64,000 nt of DNA, taken from positions 1-64,000 of the forward strand of contig CAUUHV010000002.1 in NCBI GenBank assembly GCA_963545085.1. The letters run 5' to 3'. Made by a program: the position numbers and the translations under genes. The notes under the pieces are model-generated. The model had not been told where the DNA came from and did no database searches. It worked only from the letters and a program-made list of their open reading frames with translations. Origin of the DNA: Catonella sp963545085. Its GTDB lineage: Bacteria; Bacillota; Clostridia; Lachnospirales; Lachnospiraceae. Shown in pieces: positions 17,438-25,914 of the stretch; position 1 is the stretch's first letter, and each line of letters begins with the position of its first letter.

Positions 17438-18157
17438 ATGGAAGATAAGCTGTTAATAGTAAATAGATTTAAGGGTTGCGGTATAGAAATATCTGATGAA
17501 CAGACTGACAGGTTTTTTAAATTTTATCGTATGGTAATAGAAAAGAACGAGATTATGAATCTTACCGCAATAACGGATTACGAAGATTTTATTATTAAGC
17601 ATTTTTTAGACAGTGCTATGATAGGCAGAGTAATTTCTTTTAAAGGAAACGAAAGAGTGCTTGATATAGGAACGGGAGCAGGTTTTCCGGGTATTCCCGT
17701 TAAGATTTTATATCCCGATACCGATATTTTGCTTCTTGATTCTTTGAATAAAAGACTTAAGTTTTTAGATGAAGTTATAGAAAAACTGGGATTAAAAGAT
17801 ATAAAGACGATACATAGCAGGGCGGAGGAGTTACAAGCAAAAGGTGATTATAGAGAAAGCTTTGATATTTGTGTATCGCGAGCCGTATCAGCCTTACCTA
17901 CTCTTTGTGAGTATTGTATGCCTTATGTAAAAGAAGGCGGAAACTTTGTGGCGTATAAGGCTGTTAATGCCGATGAGGAAATAAAAGAAGCGGAGAATGC
18001 AATTAAGGTGTTGGGCGGCAAAATTGAAAAGATTGACAGATTTGTCATAGCGGGAAGTGATTATGAAAGAGTTTTAATTTCTATTAAGAAAGTAAAAAGC
18101 ACACCTAAGAAGTATCCAAGAAGTGGAGGAAAACCTCAGAAAATGCCGTTGAAATAG
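17438..18157 (+). CDS. rsmG: 16S rRNA (guanine-527-N7)-methyltransferase RsmG
   Basis: RsmG methylates G527 of 16S rRNA with S-adenosylmethionine. The 239-residue protein has the SAM-binding motif VLDIGTGAGFPGIP, the preceding NLTAITD and HFLDSAM segments typical of the family, and VSRAVSALPTLCEY. The last 20 residues are basic. It is followed by two parS sites, the usual neighbourhood of rsmG, but not by parA/parB. Confidence 0.96.
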   Translation: MEDKLLIVNRFKGCGIEISDEQTDRFFKFYRMVIEKNEIMNLTAITDYEDFIIKHFLDSAMIGRVISFKGNERVLDIGTGAGFPGIPVKILYPDTDILLLDSLNKRLKFLDEVIEKLGLKDIKTIHSRAEELQAKGDYRESFDICVSRAVSALPTLCEYCMPYVKEGGNFVAYKAVNADEEIKEAENAIKVLGGKIEKIDRFVIAGSDYERVLISIKKVKSTPKKYPRSGGKPQKMPLK

Positions 18158-18163
18158 AGAGGA

Positions 18164-18179
18164 TGTTTCACGTGAAACA
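18164..18179. promoter_or_regulatory. parS: parS site 1 (ParB/Spo0J binding)
   Basis: TGTTTCACGTGAAACA is a perfect 16-base parS palindrome. In Firmicutes these sites near the origin nucleate ParB-CTP clamps and condensin loading. Confidence 0.95.
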
Positions 18180-18205
18180 TTTAAAAAGAAAATAGGATTG
18201 AAAGA

Positions 18206-18221
18206 TGTTTCACGTGAAACA
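18206..18221. promoter_or_regulatory. parS: parS site 2 (ParB/Spo0J binding)
   Basis: A second perfect copy of the 16-base palindrome lies 42 bases from the first in the same rsmG-galT spacer. A tandem pair is a strong ParB loading site. Confidence 0.95.
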
Positions 18222-18263
18222 TTGATGATATAAGAATGATTATAAAAAAGTGAGGATAAAGAA

Positions 18264-19778
18264 ATGATTTTTAAGGCGATAGACAAATTGATTAAATATG
18301 GATTACAGAACGGATTACTGGAAAAAGAAGATATAGATTATACAAGAAATAGGCTTTTACAGGTTTTAAGGTTAAATTCTTATGATGATGAAAATGTAGA
18401 TAGGATATTCGGCAGTAAGAATGAGGAATATTTATCGGAAATTCTTGATGAGATTTTAGATTATGCTGAGAAGGAAAAAATAATCAGCGACTCCATAACT
18501 GAAAAAGATTTATTTGATACGGAAGTTATGAATTGTTTACTTGCAAGACCGTCTGTAATAGTGGATAAGTTTGAGAAGCTTAAAGATAAATCGCCGAGAG
18601 AAGCAACGGACTGGTATTATGAATACAGCAAGGCGACCAATTATATAAGGACTGACAGAGTAGTAAAAGATGTCAAATGGACGGCAAAATCCGAATACGG
18701 AGAGCTTGATATTACTATAAATCTATCAAAGCCTGAAAAAGATCCGAAAGCGATTGCTGCTGCGAAGAAGATGGTACAGACAGGATACCCGAAGTGTCTG
18801 CTTTGCAGGGAGAATGAGGGATTTGCAGGAGATATGAGCCGCCCGGCAAGAGAAAATCACAGACTCATTCCGATAACGCTCGGTGGAGAGAATTATTTTT
18901 TACAGTATTCCCCGTATGTTTATTATAACGAGCATTGTATTATTTTAAATGAAAAACATATTCCGATGAAGATAGACAGAAATACTTTTATAAAGCTTCT
19001 TGAATTCACGAATAAATTTCCTCATTATATGGCAGGTTCAAATGCTGATTTACCTATAGTTGGCGGCTCCATTCTTACTCATGACCATTTTCAGGGAGGA
19101 AATTATGAATTTCCTATGACAAGGGCTGAAGTGATTAAAAAAATTTCTTTTAAAGATTATGAGGACATATCGGCAGGGATAATTAAATGGCCTATGTCGG
19201 TAATAAGGCTTAGAGGGAAAGATTACGATAAAATAGCAGATTTAGCTGATAAAATATTGGGCTGTTGGAGAACTTATACCGACAAAGAGGCGGATATACT
19301 TGCGGAAAGTAACGGAGAGCCGCATAATACGATAACTCCTATTGCAAGAAGAAGGGGAGAAGATTTTGAGCTTGATTTAGTTTTAAGAAATAACAGAACC
19401 ACTGAAGAATATCCGCTCGGAATTTTCCATCCGCACGACAAACTTCACCATATAAAGAAAGAGAATATAGGTTTGATAGAGGTAATGGGTCTGGCAGTGC
19501 TTCCGGGAAGGCTTAAGGATGAAATGGACTTATTAAAAAAAGCTATGCTAAACGGAGAGAATATAAGGAAGGATGAAGTTTTAGCCAAACATTCCGACTG
19601 GGCTGATGAAATATTGAATAGACATAAGGATTTTAATGAAAAAACCGCGGAAGAAATAATAAGGCAGGAAATAGGCGTGATATTCTCCGAAGTGCTTGCC
19701 GATGCGGGAGTATATAAGGATAATGAAAAGGGAAAGGGCGCCTTTGATAAGTTTATAAGGGCAGTAAATAATGCATGA
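18264..19778 (+). CDS. galT: UDP-glucose--hexose-1-phosphate uridylyltransferase, class II
   Basis: GalT exchanges UDP between glucose-1-phosphate and galactose-1-phosphate in the Leloir pathway. The 504-residue protein belongs to the longer Firmicutes class (class II) rather than the short E. coli type. Recognisable stretches are AREATDWYYEYSKATNYI, NLSKPEKDPKAIAAAK, YPKCLLCRENEGFAGD with conserved cysteines, GGSILTHDHFQGGNYEFPM and GIFHPHDKLHHIKKENIGLIE. GAGGATAAAGAA precedes the ATG. It lies in the position usually taken by parA, and no galK or galE is adjacent. It could feed from the alpha-galactosidase at 52.9 kb. Confidence 0.93.
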   Translation: MIFKAIDKLIKYGLQNGLLEKEDIDYTRNRLLQVLRLNSYDDENVDRIFGSKNEEYLSEILDEILDYAEKEKIISDSITEKDLFDTEVMNCLLARPSVIVDKFEKLKDKSPREATDWYYEYSKATNYIRTDRVVKDVKWTAKSEYGELDITINLSKPEKDPKAIAAAKKMVQTGYPKCLLCRENEGFAGDMSRPARENHRLIPITLGGENYFLQYSPYVYYNEHCIILNEKHIPMKIDRNTFIKLLEFTNKFPHYMAGSNADLPIVGGSILTHDHFQGGNYEFPMTRAEVIKKISFKDYEDISAGIIKWPMSVIRLRGKDYDKIADLADKILGCWRTYTDKEADILAESNGEPHNTITPIARRRGEDFELDLVLRNNRTTEEYPLGIFHPHDKLHHIKKENIGLIEVMGLAVLPGRLKDEMDLLKKAMLNGENIRKDEVLAKHSDWADEILNRHKDFNEKTAEEIIRQEIGVIFSEVLADAGVYKDNEKGKGAFDKFIRAVNNA

Positions 19779-20326
19779 TTGAATATTTATTGGAATTGGA
19801 CGCGAAATTGCTTTTAATAATCCAAAGCTTAAGACTTCCGATATTAAATGAAATAGTTATGTTTTTCACGAGTCTTAATAACGGAGGTATTATAGTTATA
19901 GCGATAATTCTGCTGTTTTTATTAGTTAAAAAGCTTCGTTTTATAGGAATGATGATGGCGGTTTCGTTAATATTGGAGGCTGTACTGAATAATCTGATTT
20001 TAAAAAATCTGATTGGACGCACACGACCGTATGAGATGATAGACGGGCTTATGCTGTTAGGTAAAGAGGCAACAGATTTTTCTTTTCCGTCAGGACATAC
20101 GGGGAGCGCTTTTGCAATAGCGGGAGTTATATGGCTGTTACTTCCTAAGAAATACGGTATAACGGCGATAGTACTTTCGATACTGATGGGGCTTTCAAGA
20201 CTTTACGTGGGAATTCACTATCCGACAGATGTTGTGGTGGGAGTGTTTCTCGGTATATTTACATCGTGGTTGACGGTTAAGATTATATTTAAGGAAAAAT
20301 GCAGAAATATATCGGTTAAAAAATAG
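19775..20326 (+). CDS. PAP2-family phosphatase, integral membrane
   Basis: This 183-residue membrane protein with about five helices has the three phosphatase motifs of the PAP2 superfamily: KNLIGRTRP, FPSGHTGS and SRLYVGIHYPTD. Members dephosphorylate undecaprenyl pyrophosphate, phosphatidic acid or phosphatidylglycerol phosphate, with the active site outside the membrane; the substrate here is not known. Its ATG overlaps the galT stop by four bases (ATGA), so it is translationally coupled to galT. Confidence 0.9.
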   Translation: MIEYLLELDAKLLLIIQSLRLPILNEIVMFFTSLNNGGIIVIAIILLFLLVKKLRFIGMMMAVSLILEAVLNNLILKNLIGRTRPYEMIDGLMLLGKEATDFSFPSGHTGSAFAIAGVIWLLLPKKYGITAIVLSILMGLSRLYVGIHYPTDVVVGVFLGIFTSWLTVKIIFKEKCRNISVKK

Positions 20327-20330
20327 ATGA

Positions 20331-20402
20331 AAGGCTGTTATACAGAGGAAATACCGTGAGAGGAATTCACCTCATCCACGATTACCTCATATTACAGCCT
20401 TA
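20331..20402 (+). terminator. Long imperfect hairpin after the PAP2 gene
   Basis: AAGGCTGT (20331-20338) pairs with ACAGCCTT (20395-20402). Inside, GAGG-AAT-CGTG pairs with CACGATTACCTC, and the tip is GAGG...CCTC. The tail is TAAATTTTG rather than a clean T run, so it may be an inefficient terminator or an mRNA-stabilising structure. Confidence 0.45.
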
Positions 20403-20801
20403 AATTTTGAAAAAATCAGTTGTTCGTCTGTTTGATATCTATTATTCCGTATTCGGTATTAAGTTTTCAGAGAGCGTCACATGTCTTTAGCATATCACAG
20501 CATAACATAAAGAAGAAATAACGCAAATGAAAAATAGAAAATAAAACAACCTATAATTATACCTCATTCACACATGATTATATAAATAATTTCTATTAAA
20601 TAAAAAACATGATAAAATCAGATAAAATATGGTATAACTACCAAATAGTCATGGTTCATTATGTAATATATGCTTATATATTGATAAAAATTTAGAAAAG
20701 TAGTACTTTTTAATAAAAGTAGAAAGGATAATGACTCCTTTGATAAAAGTAGATTATTTTGAAATAAAAGTCATTTTGTATAAAAATAGAAAGGGGTTAC
20801 T
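20403..20801. other. Gene-poor AT-rich stretch with short direct repeats
   Basis: There is no convincing gene. Near the right end ATAAAAGTAG recurs at 20713 and 20743, with variants ATAAAAGT at 20764 and ATAAAAATAG at 20780. The first and last copies are both followed by AAAGG, as if a leader with its ribosome site had been duplicated. A 27-codon ORF from 20731 (AAAGGATAATG) is possible but not supported by any similarity I recognise. Confidence 0.5.
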
Positions 20802-21182
20802 ATGTATAAAATAAAAAAATTTTGCAGTATGGTTGCTATTTGCCGTGGCTTTATGAGTATTATAAACTAAAGGGTTGGAATAATTTGTTTACAAGTCGTG
20901 CTAAAACAGCACTTTATTCAGCTTCCGGAGCAACGGCCGTTCCACAAGTTACATTAGGAAATGTAAAGCACTCTAACGGCAAATCTTTTAGTAGCCGGAA
21001 TACTATTTCTATAATGTATGGAGGAGAATGGAATGGCGGTTTTGGTAGAGAAAATACTGAATCAGTAGAATATTCAGCTGAAACAGGGACAACGGGAGAT
21101 TTGTCATTCTTTTTGAGTTGTCAGGGTTGCTATTCCAGGAATTGTTCCAGGTTCTGTTAGTTTAGCTTTAAAAACCAGATAA
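20802..21182 (+). pseudogene. Decayed gene for a small secreted protein (frameshifted)
   Basis: An ATG at 20802 with AAAGGGG upstream opens MYKIKK and then loses frame at a poly-A/T tract. A hydrophobic signal-peptide core FAVWLLFAVAL is in the next frame (from 20821). A beta-rich body including SRAKTALYSASGATAVPQV and MYGGEWNGGFGRENTESVEY is in the third frame (to about 21110). A sensible C terminus VAIPGIVPGSVSLALKTR, ending at TAA 21182, is back in the frame of the ATG. Three frames forming one plausible secreted protein of about 120 residues indicate a broken gene. The family is not recognised; a bacteriocin-like or surface peptide is possible. Confidence 0.55.
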
Positions 21183-21197
21183 CAAAGGAGCAAAGAT

Positions 21198-21848
21198 ATG
21201 AAAAAGAAAACAAAAACTGTTATTGGAATTTTAGGTATGTTGGCGGTTTTATCCGTATTCGTAATTCCTGCTTTGGCACAGGGAAAGTTTGATTCATTTA
21301 TGGTGAACTGGGGAAAAACTTTAAAAGAACATTCGGAAAATAGAGACGTGAAAGAGTCCGACATATATATGAAAGGAAAGTCGGCTTCAGTTACAGAGGC
21401 AGATATAAAGCAGGGAACGGACTTTTATGTATTGTCGGGAATGGACGAAGAAGCGGCGAGGGAAGAAGCGATTAAATATATGATGAAGCGCGAGGCTCTT
21501 TACGCGGAGGCGGTTCGTAACGGATACAGCGTAACGGATGACGAAGTGAGAGCTTATTTGGAGGAGCTTAAGCAAACGATAGCTTCGGCGGATAATAAGG
21601 AGGACGTCGAGGCGGTTATTAAAGGTTTCGGCTCGGAAGATGAATACCGGGAGTATGAATTTAACGTATATAAGAAGGATTTGCCTATACAAAAATATAC
21701 GAAAAGTTTAAAAGTTGAATATGAAAATAACGATATAAGCTCTAAAGTACAGGGAATAAGAGTAAATTCCGATGAAGATTTTAATGATTTTTTTGAAAGA
21801 TATAAAGAAGAACCGGTAGAGAAGCAAAATTATCAAAAAATAAAATAA
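21198..21848 (+). CDS. Secreted SurA-N-like protein
   Basis: This 216-residue protein has an N-terminal signal peptide (residues 1-27, KTVIGILGMLAVLSVFVIPALAQ). The region of about residues 65-150 resembles the SurA/PrsA N-terminal chaperone domain: VTEADIKQGTDFYVLSGM, EEAIKYMMKREALYAEAVRNG and VTDDEVRAYLEELKQ. No rotamase (parvulin) domain follows, and the length is short for a full foldase. AAAGGAG lies upstream of the ATG. It follows the decayed secreted gene by 15 bases, so it may have served as its dedicated folding helper; that is inference. Confidence 0.75.
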   Translation: MKKKTKTVIGILGMLAVLSVFVIPALAQGKFDSFMVNWGKTLKEHSENRDVKESDIYMKGKSASVTEADIKQGTDFYVLSGMDEEAAREEAIKYMMKREALYAEAVRNGYSVTDDEVRAYLEELKQTIASADNKEDVEAVIKGFGSEDEYREYEFNVYKKDLPIQKYTKSLKVEYENNDISSKVQGIRVNSDEDFNDFFERYKEEPVEKQNYQKIK

Positions 21849-21970
21849 GCACACAATAAGGCGGATAAAACTAAATAGACAAACAAATTTAAATTATTCA
21901 AATAATACACACAATAAATACAATTATACAGATAAAAATAAAATAAAAGATAGAAAAATACAAAATAGTG

Positions 21971-21999
21971 TTGACAAAAAGAAAATGATTTGCTAATAT
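21971..21999 (+). promoter_or_regulatory. Strong extended -10 promoter without an obvious gene
   Basis: TTGACA (21971-21976), 17 bases, and TAATAT (21994-21999) preceded by TG at 21991 form a near-consensus promoter. The first downstream ORF (ATG 22055, AGAGAGGCGG upstream) runs only 14 codons. Confidence 0.7.
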
Positions 22000-22697
22000 T
22001 AAGTCATAGATAAGAACAGTCAGGAAAGCATTAAGTAGAGAGGCGGTGTTTCCGATGGACAATGAAGAGGTGTATAGAGAGAGTGTATCGGATGAATGAG
22101 GCAAATTATAATCGGTGACTTAATTAGTGCTATGGGATAAAATAGATGACAACTTTTTAGGTGTGGCTGATAAAATGCAAAAGAATAAAAATTTGTATCC
22201 GATATTCTCGGTAAGAATACTCTATGAGAAGCGAGAAAGATGAAGATTATCTTTATTTACAATTTTAAAAGTTCTTGAGTTTCTGCATTTTTTCATAAGC
22301 ATGGCTTAATTGCACTATTGATAAGTTTTATTGTATAAACGAAAATAATTTATGGAAACAAATGCATTTTGACTTATATAGCAATGTTTAAATGAAAGAA
22401 ATGAGGGAACTTAAGTAAAGGTTAACTTGTAGCGATAGCAGGTTTATTATAGAATATGTGTATGAAAGGACACTTTTTATAGATAGATTGTAAACAGCCA
22501 CAAGATAGCTGAAGATTTAAAATATTAAAGAAACGAGGTATACTCCAAAGATAACTTAAGGGTCTAAATCGAGTTTAAGACAGTATTAAAGAAATTTTTC
22601 ATATTGTTTGTATCAAAATAAAGTATAGAATTAGAACTTAGGAATATTTAAGAGGGAGGTACACTCCACCAAAAACGAAATAGTCAGTATGTGATAT
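22000..22697 (+). other. Decayed region between a promoter and a terminator
   Basis: There is no intact gene. Fragments are the 14-codon ORF at 22055-22099 (MDNEEVYRESVSDE), an open stretch at about 22120-22240 coding LWDKIDDNFLGVADKMQKNK and more before a TGA, and a short hydrophobic stretch near 22280-22340. GAGGTATACTCC near 22535 and GAGGTACACTCC near 22660 are near-identical repeats. The promoter before it and the terminator after it suggest a former operon or a long non-coding transcript. Confidence 0.45.
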
Positions 22698-22733
22698 AAC
22701 CGCCTGCGGAGAGTAAAAAGTCCGCAGGCGGTT
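22698..22733 (+). terminator. Perfect 13-bp hairpin terminator
   Basis: AACCGCCTGCGGA pairs perfectly with TCCGCAGGCGGTT around a 10-base loop (GAGTAAAAAG), followed by GTTTGCTTC. The T run is weak, but the stem is the strongest in this region. Confidence 0.7.
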
Positions 22734-22984
22734 GTTTGCTTCTAATAAAGCTTACTGATATAAGCAGGCGGAGTTTTGTTTATAATAGCGGCATTCGACT
22801 GAGGACGTATATTTCAGAAATCTCGATCATATACAGTGAACATAAGGCTATAATTGATAGAAAAATAGAAACGTCTTTGCGTGCACTTCGGCACTAACTG
22901 TCAGTGCAGTAGCGGTTTTGGTCAAAAAGGCGGCGAACGGAAGAAAACGGACATAATACTTTAAGTGACACCGAAGCGGGCTTA
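22734..22984. other. Intergenic, no gene seen
   Basis: This 250-base stretch has no start codon with a good ribosome site. A short hairpin GCACT...AGTGC is visible around 22889-22906. Confidence 0.4.
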
Positions 22985-23013
22985 TTGACAATTACAAACA
23001 CAGATGTTAGCAT
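22985..23013 (+). promoter_or_regulatory. Promoter of the EIIA-like gene
   Basis: TTGACA (22985-22990), 17 bases and TAGCAT (23008-23013) lie 68 bases upstream of the ATG at 23081. Confidence 0.6.
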
Positions 23014-23080
23014 AACGTTGTAGTATGAGAGCGAATATAAAGGCATTAAGTATAAAAGGGAAGCGATTGGAGATACCCGG

Positions 23081-23563
23081 ATGACGATTGCGGAATTATT
23101 GAGGGAAAACGAAATAGTAATAAAGAGAAGTACCTTCTCTAAGAATGAGGCTATAGATTTGTTAATCGGCTTACATAATAAGGCGGGAGATATAGAGAAT
23201 GTGGAAGTCTTTAAAGAGGCTGTGCTTGAAAGAGAAAGCAGAGGCTCTACTGCTGTAGGCAAGGGAATTGCCGTTTCTTACGGAGTATGTGCCTGTGTAA
23301 AAAAACCGGGATTTTCGGTCCTCATAAGCCATGAAGGGATTGATTATGACTCATTGGACGGAAAGCTTTCGCATATTATTTTTATGCTCTCAATTCCTGA
23401 GGGAGAGGATAGCTTAAGGCTTGATATTATGCTGAGAATAATGGTTATATTTTCGGATGCCAAATTTTATGAGAGCATGGCAAAAATAAATACGGTAAAG
23501 GACTTTATTCAGGCTGTATCGGACGAAGAAAATGAAAAGTATGTTAAATGGAGCGAAAGATAG
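23081..23563 (+). CDS. PTS EIIA (fructose/mannitol-type) domain protein lacking the active histidine
   Basis: This 160-residue single-domain protein of the EIIA-Fru/PtsN fold has the family features ENEIVIKRSTFSKNEAIDLL, EAVLERESRGSTAVGKGIAV and DGKLSHIIFMLSIPEG. In the usual GIA(I/V)PHG loop the residues are GIAVSYG (62-68), so the proline is Ser66 and the phosphorylated histidine is Tyr67. It is therefore unlikely to accept phosphate from HPr and may act as a regulator. It stands alone, with its own promoter, and converges with the SGNH gene two bases beyond its stop. Confidence 0.85.
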   Translation: MTIAELLRENEIVIKRSTFSKNEAIDLLIGLHNKAGDIENVEVFKEAVLERESRGSTAVGKGIAVSYGVCACVKKPGFSVLISHEGIDYDSLDGKLSHIIFMLSIPEGEDSLRLDIMLRIMVIFSDAKFYESMAKINTVKDFIQAVSDEENEKYVKWSER

Positions 23564-23565
23564 TT

Positions 23566-24387
23566 TCAGCTTTCAGGCAAGGCATTGTTTCTTAGATAGT
23601 CGCACCACATATTGTAATAATCACTTATTAAATGAAGTCCGTCAGCAGAGTAAAGGGTATCCAAGTACCCTTCGGAGTCGCTGAAGACGGAGGCGAGATC
23701 AAGGTATATAAGGGTTTTTCCGTCACATTTCGATTTTAAAAGAGCATTTCTTGCCAACACCGTAGCGTTACTGAAGGTGTTGGGAGCGGACTGCTCTTTA
23801 TATTTTGTCACACCGATTATAGACTGGATATAAATTATGGCGTTCGGTTGATATTCTCTTATTTTGTCCACGGCTTCAAAAAACTCGTCTGTAAATGAAA
23901 CTGCGGTACCGTATGCAAGATCGTTTATACCGAGCATTATATATATTTTTTTATATTGGCGCGCTACAAGAACCTGACTTAAAGTAAGCCCGGTTGTTTC
24001 GTCCCTGTCGGAGTAAGTAAAAAGCGCGTTTGTACTTATTCCCGTTTTTGCGAAAAAATAAGAGTTGTGAAAATCACCAAAGGAGCGAAGTCCTACGGTT
24101 CTGCTGTCTCCTATAAAAAGAGCGTCATCAAAATAAGAATCGTCCACTTTAACCGGGGCATAGGGCTTTTCGTTATCTTCAGGCGTGACATTATCGATTA
24201 TTTCGGAAGCCTCCTTTATTTCCGATAAAGGCTTCTCCTTTTTTATTTCTGATGAAGCGGAGATTTTTACAGTCTTGTTTACATTTAAAGAATCCATAAT
24301 AATCTCGTATCCTTTAAGGCCTATTATGACAAACAGTTCAAGCACTACAGCAATAAATAAAGCTTTAAAAATAATTTTTTTCTTCAT
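23566..24387 (-). CDS. SGNH/GDSL-family esterase, membrane-anchored
   Basis: This protein of about 273 residues has an N-terminal membrane helix (residues about 8-27) and an extracellular SGNH domain. Block I is FIGDSRTVGL (catalytic Ser), block III is MLGINDLAYG (Asn of GxND) and block V is SADGLHL (Asp/His). Such enzymes remove acyl or acetyl groups from lipids or cell-wall glycans; the substrate here is unknown. The start is uncertain: the ATG at 24387 gives a normal signal anchor, but GGAGG lies about 20 bases upstream, and a TTG at 24414 precedes it. It follows the GGDEF gene in the same direction. Confidence 0.8.
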   Translation of the reverse strand: MKKKIIFKALFIAVVLELFVIIGLKGYEIIMDSLNVNKTVKISASSEIKKEKPLSEIKEASEIIDNVTPEDNEKPYAPVKVDDSYFDDALFIGDSRTVGLRSFGDFHNSYFFAKTGISTNALFTYSDRDETTGLTLSQVLVARQYKKIYIMLGINDLAYGTAVSFTDEFFEAVDKIREYQPNAIIYIQSIIGVTKYKEQSAPNTFSNATVLARNALLKSKCDGKTLIYLDLASVFSDSEGYLDTLYSADGLHLISDYYNMWCDYLRNNALPES

Positions 24388-24435
24388 ATTAGATATATTT
24401 TGATATTCCTCCAAAAAATATTAAAAAATACAGGG

Positions 24436-25914
24436 CTAAGCTTCCTTATTGTTAAAAAGAGTAATCCTGTTTCTGCCGTTTTCTTTAGAAGTGTAAAGGG
24501 CAATATCAGCCTTTTCTGCGGCTTTGTCAAGCTTTTCACCGGGAGCAAGGGCAGCAACTCCGATGCTTAGGGTTATATTAAGTCTTTTCCCGATTTCGGA
24601 AGCGGATAATTCGGCGGAAAGCCTTTCTAAAAGTGTTACGGGGTTTTCTACGCTTGAAAAGAAAATTCCTATAAATTCATCTCCGCCCCAACGCCCGACA
24701 AAGCCGTCTTTACCTGCCGATTCCGTAAGTTTTGCAGCAACTGCGGATAAAGCCTCGTCACCTGCGGCGTGTCCGAAGCTGTCGTTGATTGTCTTAAAAA
24801 AGTCTATGTCCATAAGAAAGATATGCGAACCGTCTAAAAGTCCCTGTCTATAAAATTCCTCATACCTTGTCACAAAAGACTTTCTGTTCATTATTTTGGT
24901 AAGCTCATCCAAAGTGGCAAGGGAAATAATCCTACGTTTGTATTGAGAAATTGTGTTTATAATTACCGTAATGGTAAGCAGTAATAAAATCGCAAGAAGC
25001 ACAAGCTGTATCATAAGCTGTTTCTGATATGCGCTCATTACTCCCGCACCGTCGCCAAAAACCACCAGATACAGGTTAAATGCTTTTATATACCTTATTT
25101 CACAGAATTTTTGATCTGTCGAAAAAAGTCCTCTGTCTATCCAAAAGCTTTTAACCGTATCGCCTGTAGGTAACTCCCCTTTCAGGTTATATAAAATGCC
25201 GTTTTCCTCAAAAATATTTGTGCCCATAGGCATAGCGGGAGCTTCGGAAAATGCTATTCTGCCGTCAGGTTCTATGAGGGCGGAACCCACATTATAGCCG
25301 CTGTAGAGTGTGGAAAAGTTTGAGTCATTTATCTCCGTTCCAAGGCTTATACCTATAATGCCAAGTGTTTCGCCTGAAGAATCGGTAAGGCGATAGGCTA
25401 TGAGGAGCGGATTGTATCCTTTTTCGGTAACAAGTCCCGCCGGTTTTACATTGAATCTGTATTCGTCATTTGATTTTATAAAGTCATAAAACCATGCATC
25501 GGTTTCTTTGTCGGTAGACATCCTGTATCCTGTCGCACCGAGGTAATACAGGGTTTCGGTGGTCTTTGAAGCGTAAAAAACAAAACTGTAGTTATTATCC
25601 GTATAATAATTTTTTATATAATTATAAAGCTTATCAGGATAGTAATTATCGGAGTGATTGTCCGCTTCTTCCTTTGCCAGATCCACAATGAAAGCATTGC
25701 CTGCCATGGCCTTGGCGGCATAAACGGATGTTGTCATATCATAGTCCACATCGCGCTCGGTATTGTTTGCCGTCATATCGGTAATTCTCTCGACATAAGC
25801 GGCAGTATTGTTAAAGCCTGAAATCGAAAACATTAAAACGCTCGATGAGAAGGCTATAATTATAACAAGACATATAAGTACGACTTGTCTGTTGGAATGT
25901 GAAGTATTTGTCAT
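24436..25914 (-). CDS. Membrane diguanylate cyclase with extracellular sensor
   Basis: GGDEF proteins make cyclic di-GMP from two GTP. This 492-residue protein has a membrane helix at about residues 9-31, an extracellular double-CACHE-like sensor (about 35-300), a second helix (about 305-328) and a C-terminal GGDEF domain (about 340-488) with LDELTKIMNRKSF, DIDFFKTINDSFGHAAGDE and the intact active site RWGGDEF. The RxxD product-inhibition site that normally precedes GGDEF is absent (AGKDGF). AGAGGG precedes the start. No EAL or PilZ gene is nearby. Confidence 0.92.
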   Translation of the reverse strand: MTNTSHSNRQVVLICLVIIIAFSSSVLMFSISGFNNTAAYVERITDMTANNTERDVDYDMTTSVYAAKAMAGNAFIVDLAKEEADNHSDNYYPDKLYNYIKNYYTDNNYSFVFYASKTTETLYYLGATGYRMSTDKETDAWFYDFIKSNDEYRFNVKPAGLVTEKGYNPLLIAYRLTDSSGETLGIIGISLGTEINDSNFSTLYSGYNVGSALIEPDGRIAFSEAPAMPMGTNIFEENGILYNLKGELPTGDTVKSFWIDRGLFSTDQKFCEIRYIKAFNLYLVVFGDGAGVMSAYQKQLMIQLVLLAILLLLTITVIINTISQYKRRIISLATLDELTKIMNRKSFVTRYEEFYRQGLLDGSHIFLMDIDFFKTINDSFGHAAGDEALSAVAAKLTESAGKDGFVGRWGGDEFIGIFFSSVENPVTLLERLSAELSASEIGKRLNITLSIGVAALAPGEKLDKAAEKADIALYTSKENGRNRITLFNNKEA

